Assembly: GCF_040115645.1 (NCBI RefSeq)
Contig: NC_089545.1
Span: 1,550,001 to 1,614,000 of the forward strand
Reading direction: 5' to 3'
Length of the DNA stretch: 64,000 nucleotides
Origin: Euwallacea fornicatus
Taxonomy: Eukaryota; Arthropoda; Insecta; Coleoptera; Curculionidae
Position numbers and translations under genes: made by a program. Shown here one piece after another: positions 39,372 through 51,894 of the stretch; within the stretch, counting starts at the first letter, position 1; every line of letters begins with the position of its first letter. Under the pieces are notes generated by a model. The model was not told where the DNA came from. It ran no database searches and saw nothing but the letters and a program-made list of their open reading frames with translations.

Positions 39372-39692
39372 CTGAAAGAAAATGCTAAAGAACACAGACA
39401 GTTGCGTGTGTAGTTTTGTTTAAGGCCATCGTTGCGCGAATCATGATTGATTTTTTGGTATCACGAGGATGATAAATGGGGACCAGACTGAATTGAACGA
39501 TTTAAAAAAATAATCTGCCTTAAACGAAATTAATCATGTCGATAACTGTTCAAATGCAGTGCTTTCAATAAAGCTGACACTGACCTGGTATATACCCACT
39601 AAATCACCGGTTACTGCAGTATCGTATTCTGCCTCCAATTAACCCTTACTGCGTTGACACGTATTGAATACAGTTCAAAATTCCCGTTAAAA

Positions 39693-40209
39693 ATGGCTTC
39701 ATCGGACGCTAACTTCTTCTATAACAATATGCTGGCCGAGGCCCTGGTTCAGCTGCTTCCAGCTCACGGTAACCTTCGATTTCGTCACCTTCACACTAAA
39801 TTCATACTCGTTTAACCCAGTAGAAAAACCCCCTTTGAGAGAATGGTTCGCCAAACTAGTTGAACTCACCAGCACACCCGAGGAAATCGAAATTCGAAAC
39901 GACTACATGTGGTTCATGCTGATGATGCTGCAATGCCAGAGAATTCGTGAGCCCTTCAAGCGCTCTCCCCCTAAAAAAATTGAACCCTTGAGGGACCTGG
40001 TCGATAATAAAGTGTATCAGGAAATTTTAATTGCCAACGGGGATAATATGAAGCGAGGGGACGATTCTGGCTTGGATGGAAGCACCACGGAAGTGGGTCC
40101 TGGAGGGTGTAAAGCTGCGGACCCTTCTCAATTCTTTTCTTGCCAGCCCGAGCCCCTGGAGGGGACCATTTGTTACATTGCGGCTTTCAGTGATCAACGC
40201 TCTCCTTAA
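39693..40209 (+). CDS. DUF4485-like small protein
   Basis: Two exons, 39693-39768 and 39821-40209, with a 52-nt GT-AG intron, give about 154 aa. The start is the first ATG in a good context (AAAATGGCT). The N-terminal two-thirds is helical, with LREWFAKLVEL, IRNDYMWFMLMMLQ and RIREPFKRSPP followed by PLRDLVD and VYQEIL. From memory this pattern matches DUF4485 (Pfam PF14846), a short domain of unknown function found in insect and other animal proteins. The C-terminus (after about residue 105) is Gly/Ser-rich and unlike any domain I know. There is no signal peptide or membrane segment. ATTAAA at 40434-40439 may be the polyadenylation signal. The coding model is firm; the family name is less so, and the function is unknown. 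Confidence 0.75.
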
Positions 40210-42116
40210 ATGCCTGGAAATGAAGTGTCTGTCCATAAATGTTGTTGTATAATGTTGATATCTAATTGCCTCCATATGTAAGCAGACTTCCCGAGTCCGA
40301 AATATTTCATTGATCTTGGTTAATTGAATGAACGTTTGAGTGAAACCCCCGCCCAGTTGCATGAAAGTCGGTTGCTAAAGGTGGTACTTTACCAATGCCG
40401 TAAGAAAAAGATTGACGTTCCCAAGGGTCACACATTAAATTAATTTGATTGCAGTGATATCTTATCGGGTGGTTCAAGTACCAGTTCTTATTCAGCTAAT
40501 CCGACTTTCGTACCACTGGGCTTGGGTCGCTTCAGCACACTTTTATTTTTGCATTGTTGTTGACGTTGGACCAATGGATTTTAATATCGTTTTAGGCACT
40601 TTAAATGGTTGAATTCCAATTTTCCCTGCATTCGCAAAATAAAGTTCTTCTGGACGATCCTTAATCGCTCACACTGCGTCTTTAAAGAGAGATTAAAAAG
40701 AATGAATCGGTCCTCGCGGAATTCAAATCTGGAGACTAGTTATCATCACAGATGGATTGGCCAGCGAGGCACCATCGAGTGGCCAGCTAGGTCTTTCGAT
40801 CCAACATCTCTCGACTTCTTCTTTTGGCGGATATCTTAAGAGGGTGGTTTGCACGACCCTTGCACATTCCGCTACGGACTTTTGAAAAATCGCGACGAAA
40901 ATGTGAGGATCGTTTGTGTCGTTGCACGGAGGACAGTGGAATGTATTTCTCGTGAAAAATGAAGAATTGTGCAAAAATTTGAATGAAAAAAACAAAATTT
41001 TGACACGATTGTTTGAAGAAATTGAAGACCTTTAAATAAATGTCACTCGGCCCTTGTTCCTCACATAAAAGAAAACGAAGGGATTGCCACCCCTGCGATA
41101 TTGTCGATCGGGGGTGGAAACTTTTTTAATTTTTCGTCTTCCCCCTTCGTTCTAAGGTCAACGCGTTTCAGCGTTTTCAGCTTAGATTTGCACTTCTAAA
41201 AATCTGGAGGTGGCAAATTTTAAAAAATATACCAAGTGGATGTTCGAATCAGAAGCTGGATCTGTCTGTTGCGGTGGGAGCACCACCTGATTTTCCAGCA
41301 ACATTGCGGGTCAGATTTTCCTCTTCGGTAAGTACACTATAAATTTCTGTTTGATAACAATGTTCTGACGATACGCTATGTTCAGGCCGGTCTAGGTTTA
41401 ATCCCTGGTTATGGGTTTAAGTCGTAATTCTGTTACGATAAACCAACAAAATAAAAAAATTTATTGTCGTTATTGATGGCAAAATATCAACACTAACAAA
41501 AACGAAAACACGGGATAAAAAATTGCATGTCTGAAGACGTAAGCGAGAATCCCGTCGCCTTTTATTATTTGAACTTTGGATGAACCCGATAATTAATTCG
41601 ATAGGATTTGTTGCAAACATGTCTCTACATCAATGTTTTCGATATTTTCGCCAATACATTGTACTCGGAAATGCTAATACAGGGAGATAAAAAAAAACGC
41701 AAATCAATTTCTGAAATGCGAATTAAAACGTGCTGCTGCGACCATTAGATCGGAGGATTTTCCCTGATTAAAGGCGAAACCGGAGTTTCCGCAACTCCCT
41801 CACTTTCATAACATAAAACGCGACCAAAAAATGAACAAATCAGGGAAACGCACAAAAGTACCAATCTTTCACGGAGTGGGGTCTCCAAAGCCCCTTTTAT
41901 CTCTGCCGCTCTGCCCGTCTAATGCACGTAACTCATCAACTAGAAGCCTGCCACATGATTTTGCTGAACTACATGTAAATCAAAACTATTATTAATAACC
42001 ATATTTATTGTTTACAATGGATTAAAAATAATATGAATCAGGGAACTATCTTTGACAGAAATTGAGATCGCATTCAGTTCGATGTGGCCGTTTAAACGAG
42101 GTGGTCAAGAGAAAAA
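40210..42116. other. Spacer with a Tc1/mariner relic
   Basis: Between the DUF4485-like gene and transporter A the only recognisable content is the transposase remnant at about 40660-40970. An imperfect hairpin of CCACCCC and GGGGTGG arms lies near 41088-41117. The open stretch before a GTAAGT at about 41331 could not be tied to any gene. Confidence 0.5.
40660..40970 (+). pseudogene. Tc1/mariner-superfamily transposase remnant
   Basis: HHRWIGQRGTIEWPARSFDP followed by TSLDFFFW matches the conserved block WIGRRGPIEWPxRSPDLTPLDFFLWG, which is very common in insect DDE transposases. A stop ends this frame at 40839. In another frame, KSRRKCEDRLCRC then TEDSGMYF matches the C-terminal helix and the GGHFE-type ending. 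Frameshifts and the missing N-terminus show that it is dead. Confidence 0.7.
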
Positions 42117-45100
42117 ATGCCTCCGAATGTGACTTGCGATGATGAAGTGTATGTCGACGTGGAATTTCAAAAAGGTACTAAAAAGATATTGAAAGTGTGC
42201 TTTTTTCTAGGGTTTTCCTTTCAATTTCAGAAAAGGATGTTTCGAGGGACTGTGGATGTGATTTTGAAACAGCCATCAGCTATGCAGGTAAGATGGGCTG
42301 GACATAGATTGGCGTTTAATCTGCGATAAATCAAAATTGAGTGTGGTATTGCGCGTCTCACCTATACATTTATTTATCTCTGTTCGCTGAAAAATTCCCA
42401 AAATACCAAAACATCTCTTACACTCTCCTTATCTCTTATTAAAAAATAAAACTTCTTCTGCGAGCAATATGGTTTAACGTATCCCTTGATACGCCTATTT
42501 CGCCAAAATTTACTGAGGAAGTTGTCGCATTTAATTCCCTTCAAATCTCAAATTTTTCAGGACGAATTCGTGGTTTTTAGCAGTTTTTATTAGTAAAGTT
42601 TCACATTTTCACGGTCTCTGTTATGAATTATAAATCGAGTCTACAACGTTCGCATTCCGGGTGTTCAAGTCGGATAGCAAGAGACAGACCCGAACGAACA
42701 TGAAATAAACATGTTGTTCTCAAGCAGTCGAATTTTTCAAAAGTTCCACAAAAACCATGGCTACTTATCGCAATTTTTGTGTAGTTTATATGATATTTTA
42801 AATAAACTCCGGCCATTGTACTCACAGGTCAATCTGCGCCCGGTAGGTACTATTGTAGTACCTTTTGATAATTAATTCTTTGCATCCTAAATCTCCGTGT
42901 TTCTGCCTCATACGTCGAAAATCGAATTTTCCTTTTTCATCCATGGAGAAAATGCCACTAAAATCAAATGCTCTGCTCAATTGCGCGTTTCCTAAAGGCT
43001 GCCACTCACCATCTAATCCGACGCAGCGCGCCAGACTGGCACGACAATACCGTAAAAAGATAATGTAGAGCGTCCACACACGATGCAACCCCTCAGCCGG
43101 ACCCCCGGAACTCATTCAGTTGTAGGGCTCTGTCAAGGGGCCCACACTATCCAAACGCTCCAATTTGGCAAAATCGTACTGCTGCTCCTGTTAATAAACC
43201 TTTTAGGTTTTTAGGGAATTCCGCCACAAACAGTCCATCCGGGCAGTATGATTTCGCTGGACACGACGTAATTGGATCGTGTGTGCACCCGGCCAACGGA
43301 ATTGAATCGAATGCGACAAAATCGGATAATCGGCGAAGTGTCCGTTGGCCGAAACTTTCCAAAACGGGACATTCTGAGACATTTAATTTTAAGTCCGCAC
43401 GAGTTGCTGTAAGACTTTCGAACATTTTGCAAGCTGTATTCTGTAAGCTGAAAGACTGTATGACTCTGTAAGAATATTCTGTAAGCTGTGTTCTGTAAGC
43501 TGAAAGTCTGTAAGATTCTGTAAGAATATTCTGTTAGATATATTTTCGAAGCCAACGGTTTGTAGGTTTCCGCTTATAGGAATGCTTTAAGATATTCTAT
43601 AAATAAAACCTCAACAGGCACGTGCCTTCCTAAAAGTATGTTCAATAAATATGTAATAAATGTGCAAAAAGATTAAAGTAAATCATCGAAATTCAATTTT
43701 CAAATTAAAAAAAATTATTATTTATGTTTACAAAGGGATTGACTCATTATATACAGTAAAGAGGCCAAATCTTCTATTATTTTTATTTTCTGATGTTATT
43801 TTCGTAACCTAATCATATAATTGCGTCTCTAATATTCACGTTTCTGTCAAGTAATGACTAGACGAACACTTCTTCGTCACTATCACCGATTTGTTTTCTT
43901 TTAAGGCACTGGAAAGTTCCAGAAGGTCCTTCTGGCAGTCAGCGGGGTTATCTACGCCACTTGTGCGATAAGTTCCACTACGCTGTCCTTTGTATTACCA
44001 TCGGCAGAGTGTGACTTCAGCTTATCATCTGCTGATAAAGGAAAACTATCTGCTGTGCCGTTATTAGGTACGTCACGACATTGTACCGCTTTTCACCGGT
44101 TTTTCTGAACTAACACGTAAATACTGATGGTCTCTATTTAACAACAATTGAAATGAGTTATATCATGTTATGGTAATGAAAAGGCTGATTTTCAATCACA
44201 TATCGCAGGACCCTTTTTTTACTCTAAAGGTCTATTGTTAATTTAGCAAGTTTCCACATGGAGAGCGTCGAGGTCCTGCGAGGTTTCAATTAAACGAATT
44301 TTCCATAAAATTCCTTTTCAGGCATGTTATTTGGATGCAGTATTTGGGGATCCATAGCAAACTCCAAAGGCAGAAGAACTGCAATTATTTTAGCCTTATC
44401 CATGGACTTTCTGGCAGCTTTCATATCGTCCTTTGTGCAAAGCTACGTCCTCTTTGCGATCTGCCGATTTCTAAATGGATTCGGGTATGTAATCGGATTT
44501 CATAACTCTGGCATTCTCAAAGAAAGTGTTTGTTACAGGATTATTGGGGCCACAAGTCTGGTATTCTCGTACCTGGGCGAGTTTCTCTCCGTAAAGGACA
44601 GAGATAAATATCTAGGGAAGTTGGAAATCTTCTGGAACATCGGAGTCATCGTTCTTCCAGGTGAGTTACACTTTTGCTCCGGGGCTTCCCTTACCTATCG
44701 TAATTATCATATTTAGGTGTAGCCTGGTGCTTTCTGAACAAAAAAGCTGTGCAAATATTCGATGATGGAAGCGACTTCAGCCCCTGGCGCATCTTTGTTT
44801 TAGTGTGCAGCTTGCCTAGTCTTCTAAGCGCCATTTCTATTTACTTTCTGCCTGAAACACCCAAATTTCTTATATCCAAAGGACAATTTAAAGCAGCAAA
44901 GACGGTTTTCCAGAAGATTTACTCGTGTAACACTTCAAGGCATGCTGAAAGTTTTCCGGTATAAATTACTTTTGCGTTCTTAAAATTCTTTTGATGATGA
45001 AGGGATTTCCACAGATTCGCATGTTAGAAGGCGAAGGCAACAACAACGGTATGACCAACAGCAAAGTATCCATAAGTGACCGAAACCAGTTCACAGAGAG

Positions 45101-46449
45101 CATTTCGAAGTTTTGTGGCTCAGTTAGGCATTTAGTGTATGAGCAGTATTTTAAGTACTTAACCATCACCTGCTTAGCCGACTTTGGATTGATGGCCAGG
45201 TAGACATTATTCCCCTCTCTAAGAATCACTAGTTAACTAAATTTTACTCTACTAGCTATTACACCCTGGTAATGTGGTTCCCGGAAATCTTTGACCGCTT
45301 CAGCCAATACCACCAGAGGTTTCCTGACGACCATTCGGCTATCAGTGTTTGCGTGGTGTCTCAAGCAAATTTCTCCTCAAATATCATTGACCAATCAGCT
45401 ATGGAAACATGTGATCCGTCTATCGCCAACAACGTGTTTTTTGACACCCTTATTATCGGACTCAGCTGCATCCCTACGTCTGTATCGCTCAGCTACCTCA
45501 TGTACAAAGTGGGAAAGAAGTCGGTTTTAGGTAAATCACAAAAACATGCAAATCATAGTTTCTTATGTTATGATAACATAATGTGCTTGTGCTCGCGAGC
45601 GAGCGAGCCCGTAAACGGATGAGTCGACTAATTAGTCGTTTACGGCCAGAGGGGTGAAAAGAGATTACGGCCGCTGCTATTCGGTCGAAGGTGTAATCCT
45701 TCCCTGAGTCATTGTGGGTTCCATGAGAAACAAATATTAAGTACCGACCTTCTGCGGGAGCGAAGTTGGACAACGGCTCTGGACAGTAACTGCTTTGATC
45801 TTCGGGGTTTTATGTTTTCTTGGGGGTACAGGATCAGTGATCAAAGATTTCGCTCAGGACGCTGGACTTCCTAAGGCCGGCACTGCATATTTGTTATTTT
45901 CCTTATTTTAATAGAAATATAAATTCCTCCGCTTTATTCCACTAGGGTTATAACGACCCAGTTTGTGGATCGGAAGCGACTGTGGAGGGCCCTTTCTAAA
46001 CAAATGGCCCATAAAGAAAATTAATCTAACAATTTACTTGTAGTTTTCAGCCTGATATTGTCGGGGATTTCCACTCTTTCTCTGAACTGGGTCTCTTCAG
46101 TGGGCCAAACCCTGGCCTTGTCCTGCATATTTGAAGCTTTGACCAGTATTTTAGAAGCAATACTCTTCTGCGTGGTTGTTGACTTATTTCCCACGAGCTT
46201 AAGGTAAGTTTAAAAATATTTTTCAGGGAGAAGAAAGGTTAAAACTGATTTTTCTATACTAGAGCAATAGCTTTGACAACTACCGCAACATGCGGCAGAA
46301 TGGGGGCTATTTTCGGAAACCTAATTTTTGGCGCCCTTTTGGATTTAAATTGTGTGGTACCCATCTACTTATTCGGAATAATGCTGATTGTGAGCGGACT
46401 TTTGTGTATCGCACTGCCAAGAAATGAAAATTACATTACACTTAAATAG
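42117..46449 (+). CDS. SV2-like MFS transporter, copy A
   Basis: Major facilitator superfamily transporter of the insect SV2-like group, probably a 12-helix integral membrane protein; the substrate is unknown. Ten exons: 42117-42174, 42231-42287, 43906-44067, 44322-44484, 44539-44660, 44717-44958, 45015-45199, 45256-45530, 46044-46203, 46263-46449 (stop TAG). All phases join, giving 536 aa. The second exon supplies the family motif CDFETAI just before the first helix (TGKFQKVLL). The loop 2-3 signature is present as KGRR, PETPKFL follows helix 6, and YYTLVMWFPEI starts the second half. It is the most divergent of the four copies. Its intron in the TM5-6 region falls 57 nt upstream of the one used in B-D, and the introns that split exons 7/8 and 10/11 in B-D are absent. 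ATTAAA at 46837-46842 could serve polyadenylation. Confidence 0.87.
43075..43351. repeat. GC-richer segment with nested inverted repeats, intron 2 of copy A
   Basis: CACACACGAT (43075-43084) pairs with ATCGTGTGTG (43276-43285). CGGCCAACGGA (43290-43300) pairs perfectly with TCCGTTGGCCG (43341-43351). The segment is richer in GC than its flanks and looks like an inserted non-autonomous element, but no family can be named. Confidence 0.5.
43437..43541. repeat. Two-copy tandem repeat, 52-bp period
   Basis: TTCTGTAAGCTGAAAG starts at 43439 and again at 43491. Each unit is itself built of short CTGTAAG steps, which suggests a minisatellite grown by slippage. Confidence 0.8.
45609..45645. repeat. 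Hairpin with 9-bp perfect stem
   Basis: CCGTAAACG (45609-45617) and CGTTTACGG (45637-45645) flank a loop that contains GACTAATTAGTC, itself a palindrome. It sits at the left edge of the repeat in the intron before 46044, so it may be an element terminus. Confidence 0.65.
45770..45900 (+). repeat. CTAAGGCCGGC repeat fragment, copy 2
   Basis: TTCTTGGGGGTACAGG, a TTTCGCTCAGGACGC block and CCTAAGGCCGGCACTG match the order of the copies near 21050 and 60000. It lies in an intron of transporter copy A. Confidence 0.55.
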
Positions 46450-48071
46450 GTATTTAATTAGTGTTCTATGTGCATAGTAGAAGGTAAAGGGGCAGGAATC
46501 TGTGACACTACCGTTGACTTCTCTTTCATTTTTACTGTTAACGTATGTTTTATATTATATTATTTATTTTCAAATAACAAATTAGATGCCTACGACCTAC
46601 CGGGTGAACTTTTAAAGCGTTCCAAGGGAACCGTTTGCCTATTCAAAATGAGATTTTTGGTTGGGAAATTACGTGAGGGTTTCCAACCTAAAAATTTCAC
46701 TTTGAATAGCGATGAAAGAGTGATGGAGATATCTCATTGCAGAACATAAAAATTCACCCATATACTAGATCGGTGGGTACAAGTACGTCTCCACTATTCT
46801 ATAACCCGATTCATACTACACCCAACATCAATTTCGATTAAAGACATTGCATGTGATATTAATATTTAATTAGAATTGTATAGGATTAGCACAATTATTT
46901 ATGTTAAGGTTGCACCATCTGTGTTATTATCTTTTACGTAATAGAGAACTGAAGTTCCTTGTACATTGATGAGCAGGTACTTACGTGACGTAGGCATAAA
47001 TTTTATTATATTTTACATAAAAAATTTTGATTTTACTTACCTTACGAGAAAAATCGCTTGAGCCTTTTGCCGATTTCGATTACTGCACTTTTTTTGTCGA
47101 GGGAACTAACAAATACCAAAGGTACTGAACGGTACTGGATGAAATGGCGACCGGAGTTCTGGGAAAAGAGGTCACGAGCACGCAAGTTTTTAAATTTATT
47201 GGCGAATAAGTACGTAAAGCGTTTCCTTGAGGGTTCAGTTGAGGAAAAACAATAATTATAACAAGAATCTGTCCTCACCTTCCGACCAACTCGTCGATGC
47301 CGTTTTGCCAAAAATTGCCCGGTCTGGTGTCGAAGGATTTCTTCAGCGATTTTTCACGTCCCTCTGCGCTATTAAAGGTGCATAATTCCTCCCATTTTAC
47401 TGGACAAAGAACGGAAAATGTGGTAATCAGTTTTGTGATGATAAAATCGAAAATTGTGCGGTATTGACGATAGGTCTATCAGCACTTTTTCATTATTTTG
47501 CAGAGCACTGTCGTCCTCTGAAACATCTTCATGACGACTTTGGACACGCTTTGCCAAAGCGTGAACAAATCGTTGTGAAATAAAACATAAAACTCTACGA
47601 ACTTATTTGCCATTCCAATATTTTTTCAAGCGAAGGGCAGGAGACACCTTGAAAAAAATGCAAAAAATAATGAATGAAGGCAATAAAGAGTAGGAATAAT
47701 TCCCATGAAAGGGCAAAAAGCTTCTGCTAACAATGGAAGGTGCATACACGCGGTATTCGGATAACATTCCCCCAATCTATAACAGCCTGTACTAAACTGT
47801 CCCAGAAAAAGGCATTAAAAGATTTTGCACATAATTAGGAAACCTTCGTATCTTCCAATTTCATAACGAAATGGTACGTACAACACAAGTTACGATAACG
47901 GAGAGATTTCAAACAAATCCTAAATCATTGTTCAATATTTACACAAATTCGATGTCTTTCTATATAATAGCGTAAACTAGTACGACTTGAATATTACATA
48001 TTACATGTGGCAGCATCCTCAAAGTAAGTCGGTACTGCTACTCCCATGTGCTGGAACTCAAATTTGCCACT
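46450..48071. other. Spacer between transporter copies A and B
   Basis: The 3' UTR of copy A comes first. The repeat fragment at 47460-47535 shares the CAGAGCACTGTCGTCCTC block with the copies at 27650 and 54880. The opposing small open frames near 47042-47311 have no recognisable domain. Confidence 0.5.
47460..47535 (+). repeat. ACCCTGTA repeat family, partial copy
   Basis: TTTGCAGAGCACTGTCGTCC and CTCTGAAACATCTT align with the 3' parts of the copies at 27640-27680 and 54880-54915. Confidence 0.5.
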
Positions 48072-51000
48072 ATGGACATAGACATAGATTTCATAGATAG
48101 CAGGAAAGCCAGCACTGTGACCGACGTCAGGTTGCCTTCCAGAAAAGGTGAGTGAAAGTAGAATTACATAACACATTTGGTACAGGACGTTAGTAAAAAG
48201 AATTGGTGTAGTGTCTAAGCAAGAACCTGCATCCTTCGAAGAAGCAATCACAGCTACTCAATTTGGGAGGTACAACATAATGTTGGCATTTCTGGCAATG
48301 TTATCCAGCTTTTGCACGGTCTTCGACACCTCAACTATGTCATACACTTTCGTGGCCGCTCACTGTGATTTAGAGCTAACTTTAAGCGACAAAGGGCTGC
48401 TAAACGCTGTGACGTATGCAGGTTTGATTACCGAAAGTCGTCCTCATAATTCAGGAAAATTGCTGTGAATCTTGCAGGAATGATCTCCAGTGCCGTGATC
48501 TGGGGTTTCCTCTTCGACGTCCTCGGAAGACGCAAGTTGCTAATCATAGGCTTTATATTGGACGCAATATTCGTATTTATGAGTGTCCTCACTCAAGGTT
48601 TAACCCTATTGTTAGTTTCGAAGTACCTTCAAGGTCTAATGTACGTGATTTTGAATGCAAGATTAATAGTTATGTAAGAGGTGTTATGGCGTAGCATCAA
48701 CGGCCCCTTCGCTGCAGTTAGCGCCTACATCTCGGAGTTTCACTGCGCCAAGTACAGACCGATTTATCAAATGCTAATAGGCACCAGTAACAGTTTTAGT
48801 TCCATTGTCCTGCCCGTCTTGGCGTGGATGATCATGCCCCAAAATCTGGACTTCCAACTTATGAACATGAGTGAGAAATTTTGTTACATTCTGAGTTGTA
48901 ACTTGTTGAAAATCCAATTTCAGACTTCCACTCATGGAATATTTTCCTGCTCATCTCGGGACTCCCGGCGTTCTTGAGCGGCATTTGCTTTGTATTTTTC
49001 CCGGAAAGCCCTAAATTTCTAATGACGTGCGGGGAGAACGAGAAAGCCTTAAAAGTGTTCCAGAAAGTTTACAGCATTAACACTGGACACCCACCGGAGA
49101 CTTATCCCGTAAGTACATATTAACTCCTACACAGATATGTCATAAAAACGAGAATTGTTTAACAGATAAAGTATCTCGCGAATGAAACTAAATTTGTTAA
49201 AAACGGAAACGGATACGAAGGGACAATTGGAAAGCAAAGCAAAAGGCAGGCGCTTAAAGGGGGATTTTCGCAGCTGAAGCCGATTTTCCTTAAGCCCCAC
49301 GTGATGAAGCTATTGTTGACCAGCTCCATATTTCTTTTTCTTACGATGGCGTGAGTGTTTAACTAACCCGTAACGAGGCTTAAGACTTATGAGAATTGGG
49401 ATAAGTTAAAGTCAAAAAAGTGAACGTTTCAGAGGCGTTGTTGGTTTTTGACCCACCAAAATTTTCAGTTAGTTTCGGGATTTTCCGATATTATCAGAAC
49501 CAGATGAAGTGACAAACGTTTTTTAATTTTTTAGATGACAATACCTAAAAACGGCTATTTTCATTTTCTTTTAACCGAATGCCGAGTGGCTCCAACCAAA
49601 TGAGTGTTCAAACATAGCTGGCACGTCCCGTATATACAGTGTTTTTCATAAACATAACAACGAACTTTCAAGTGGTGCAGACCTTAGCAAAACTAATATT
49701 TAGATCGACTGAAGTTACATCCGAAATCGCCTCGTTTCCCAGATACAGAGGGTTCAACTTCTTTTTCACATATATTTTTTAAATATTTTGAAAACGTTTC
49801 GGAATAAGAACTTCGCCTCCTCCCTCCGTACTACGATCGTCGTGTATCATCATTATTAACGTTAATTTGCATTTCTCGAAGTTTTGGGGGGTTTCAAGTT
49901 TTTAAAAACACACCCGGTATATTCGGAATCAGGGAAATTATTCTGTCAATTCTAAACTACAACTTAGGCCACTTTGCGAGAATCCGCAAGTCATATTTTT
50001 CGTATAAAAAATCGTAAAACTTGTATCGGGATAATTTGATTGCCTTCGTGTTAAAGAGACTTTTTGAATATTTTTACTTGTCTGAGTCGAGAAAAAGCGT
50101 AAATAAGTTTCTTAATACCCTTGTTGACATGTTACCTACTACTGAAAACAAACAAAAAATACTAAAAACATCTGTTTTTCTCCTATAAATAGACGTCCCA
50201 AAGAGTTTCAAATATTCACCCTGAATCTAAACTTTCCAAATATGCGAAAATGTACTGGCTAAACTTTGATTAGAAAAGTAGAATTGCCGACAGGAAATTT
50301 AGGAAATTACTTTAAGTTTATTTCATCGACTAAACCACTCGATTTCAGACTGAATGTCTCGTCCAGGGTCCTGCTGAACTGACTCCTGATTTCATAAACA
50401 CATGTGGGAGTCCCGAAACTTTTGGACCAAGTCAAAAAATTATGTTGTCCAATTTGATTCAACAACAGTTTCGTTCCCACTTCAACATGCACCTACAAAA
50501 TCATGGCTTCGTACGTGACGGAATTTCAATCAACCACAAACATCAGCGAAAGTAGATTTATTACTTACGGAGGTATTCAGGATAGCTGTGTCAAGCTTTA
50601 GCTTCATTCTGAAAACTCTTCCTCTATCAGTTGGTTAATAACTGACCGCAGTCGCTCCTTAACTGGACTTTGAAGAACCGGTTTTAAAGGAAAAGGACAA
50701 AGTATAGAAAAAATTATATCGGCACTATATTCGATAACGTAGTGTTCCAAACATTTAAAATTATACGAGGTGTTAGAAAAAATTTTGCGAAATTGCTTTA
50801 AGTTGGTTTTGTCGAAGGAGCCATGCTTCAAATTGATAGAACGAAGAATAGCGTTTTCCTTTTTTACGCCCTTGAAATTCAACACGCCAATATCTCGGCA
50901 ACTCGTGGAGCACCCCTTGCTCTCCACTGATTCTCTAAAATATCTCTCTTTTTCGCCACACTCCAGAAATTGTATGCTATAATGCTTTTTTTTATGTAAG

Positions 51001-51894
51001 CGTGAACATGTTGCGTCTCTGGCTGCCACAGATATTTCAAATGATGACTGATTACCAAGTTGACCATGATGGAGCATCTGCGCCTTTATGTACAATGCTG
51101 GACACTTCGGTCTCTTCACCAGGAAATCGGACTGCTGAAGAGTGTTTTGTCGTAAGTAGCTAGATATAATTCCTTCTCGGAAGTTACGTGTGTTCGATTA
51201 TTGAAGATGATGGTTTGAAGACAACTCTGACACGATCCATATTGTCTCTAATTCGTTTCTCCGTTAGAATATAGGCAATTCTGGAATCTACATCAACTCA
51301 ATAATAGTGGGAGCTACTGCCATGTGCGGCAACATCGTTGCTGCCGCCCTCATCCGTTTCATCGGAAAGAAGAAGATCTTGCGTAAGTCCAACCTCCACC
51401 AAGGTGAATAAATTTCATTTTCATTCATATCCACCAATTAGTCGTAGCCCTGATATTTTCCACTATTTTTGCCGTATCCATGTATTTTGCCTCTACACCT
51501 GAGGTGGCCATTGCCAGTTCTTCAATATTTATCGCCGGAGGATCAGTATCCAACAACGTCATGATTTCTGTAGCCGTGGATCTATTTCCCACAACTTTAA
51601 GGTTCGATTCACGAGAACCTGAGTATACATTAAAAAAGTTTAATATTTTTCAGGACCATGGCAATATCAGTGGGCATGATGATCGGCAGATCAGGGGCCA
51701 TGATCGGGAACTTTATCTTTCCATATTTACTGGAGAGCGGTTGCGAGGCCCCATTCTTCGTTGTTGCTAGTTATATATTTGGTGAGTACCTCATAATTCA
51801 CGTAATATCGTGAATTGATCAAATTAACCTTGTTTCAGTCGCAACTCTTCTGACGCTGATGATACCCAACACTGACATGAAACCCTTGACGTAG
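48072..51894 (+). CDS. SV2-like MFS transporter, copy B
   Basis: Paralogue of copy A, presumed 12-helix transporter with unknown substrate. Eleven exons: 48072-48147, 48212-48421, 48478-48640, 48695-48870, 48924-49108, 49166-49350, 51001-51151, 51268-51382, 51442-51601, 51654-51781, 51839-51894 (stop TAG); 534 aa. The start ATG opens a 25-codon exon ending LPSRK, which joins in phase to VSKQEPASFEEAI. Signatures: SFEEAI before helix 1, DVLGRRK in loop 2-3, FPESPKFL after helix 6, and LRLWLPQIF in the second half. The loop after LPQIF is long and has Cys residues and an N-glycosylation motif (NRT), as in SV2-type proteins. Intron 6 (1,650 bp) is swollen by repeats. AATAAA lies at 51960-51965. 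Confidence 0.9.

Noticed and set aside
40027..40362. 111-codon minus-strand open frame
   Set aside because: Antisense to the DUF4485-like exon; no domain.
41219..41336. Possible plus-strand exon ending at a GTAAGT
   Set aside because: No acceptor of matching phase and no partner exon could be found, and the frame is ambiguous.
42175..43905. Splicing copy A exon 1 directly to 43906
   Set aside because: It is in frame, but the small exon 42231-42287 has clean splice sites and restores the family motif (CDFETAI), so I included it.
48211..48468. Start of copy B at the non-ATG codon near 48211
   Set aside because: The upstream exon 48072-48147 has a true ATG, a good donor and the right phase, so the gene starts there.
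50604..51119. 171-codon minus-strand open frame
   Set aside because: It covers exon 7 of copy B on the opposite strand plus intron repeats. No recognisable domain.
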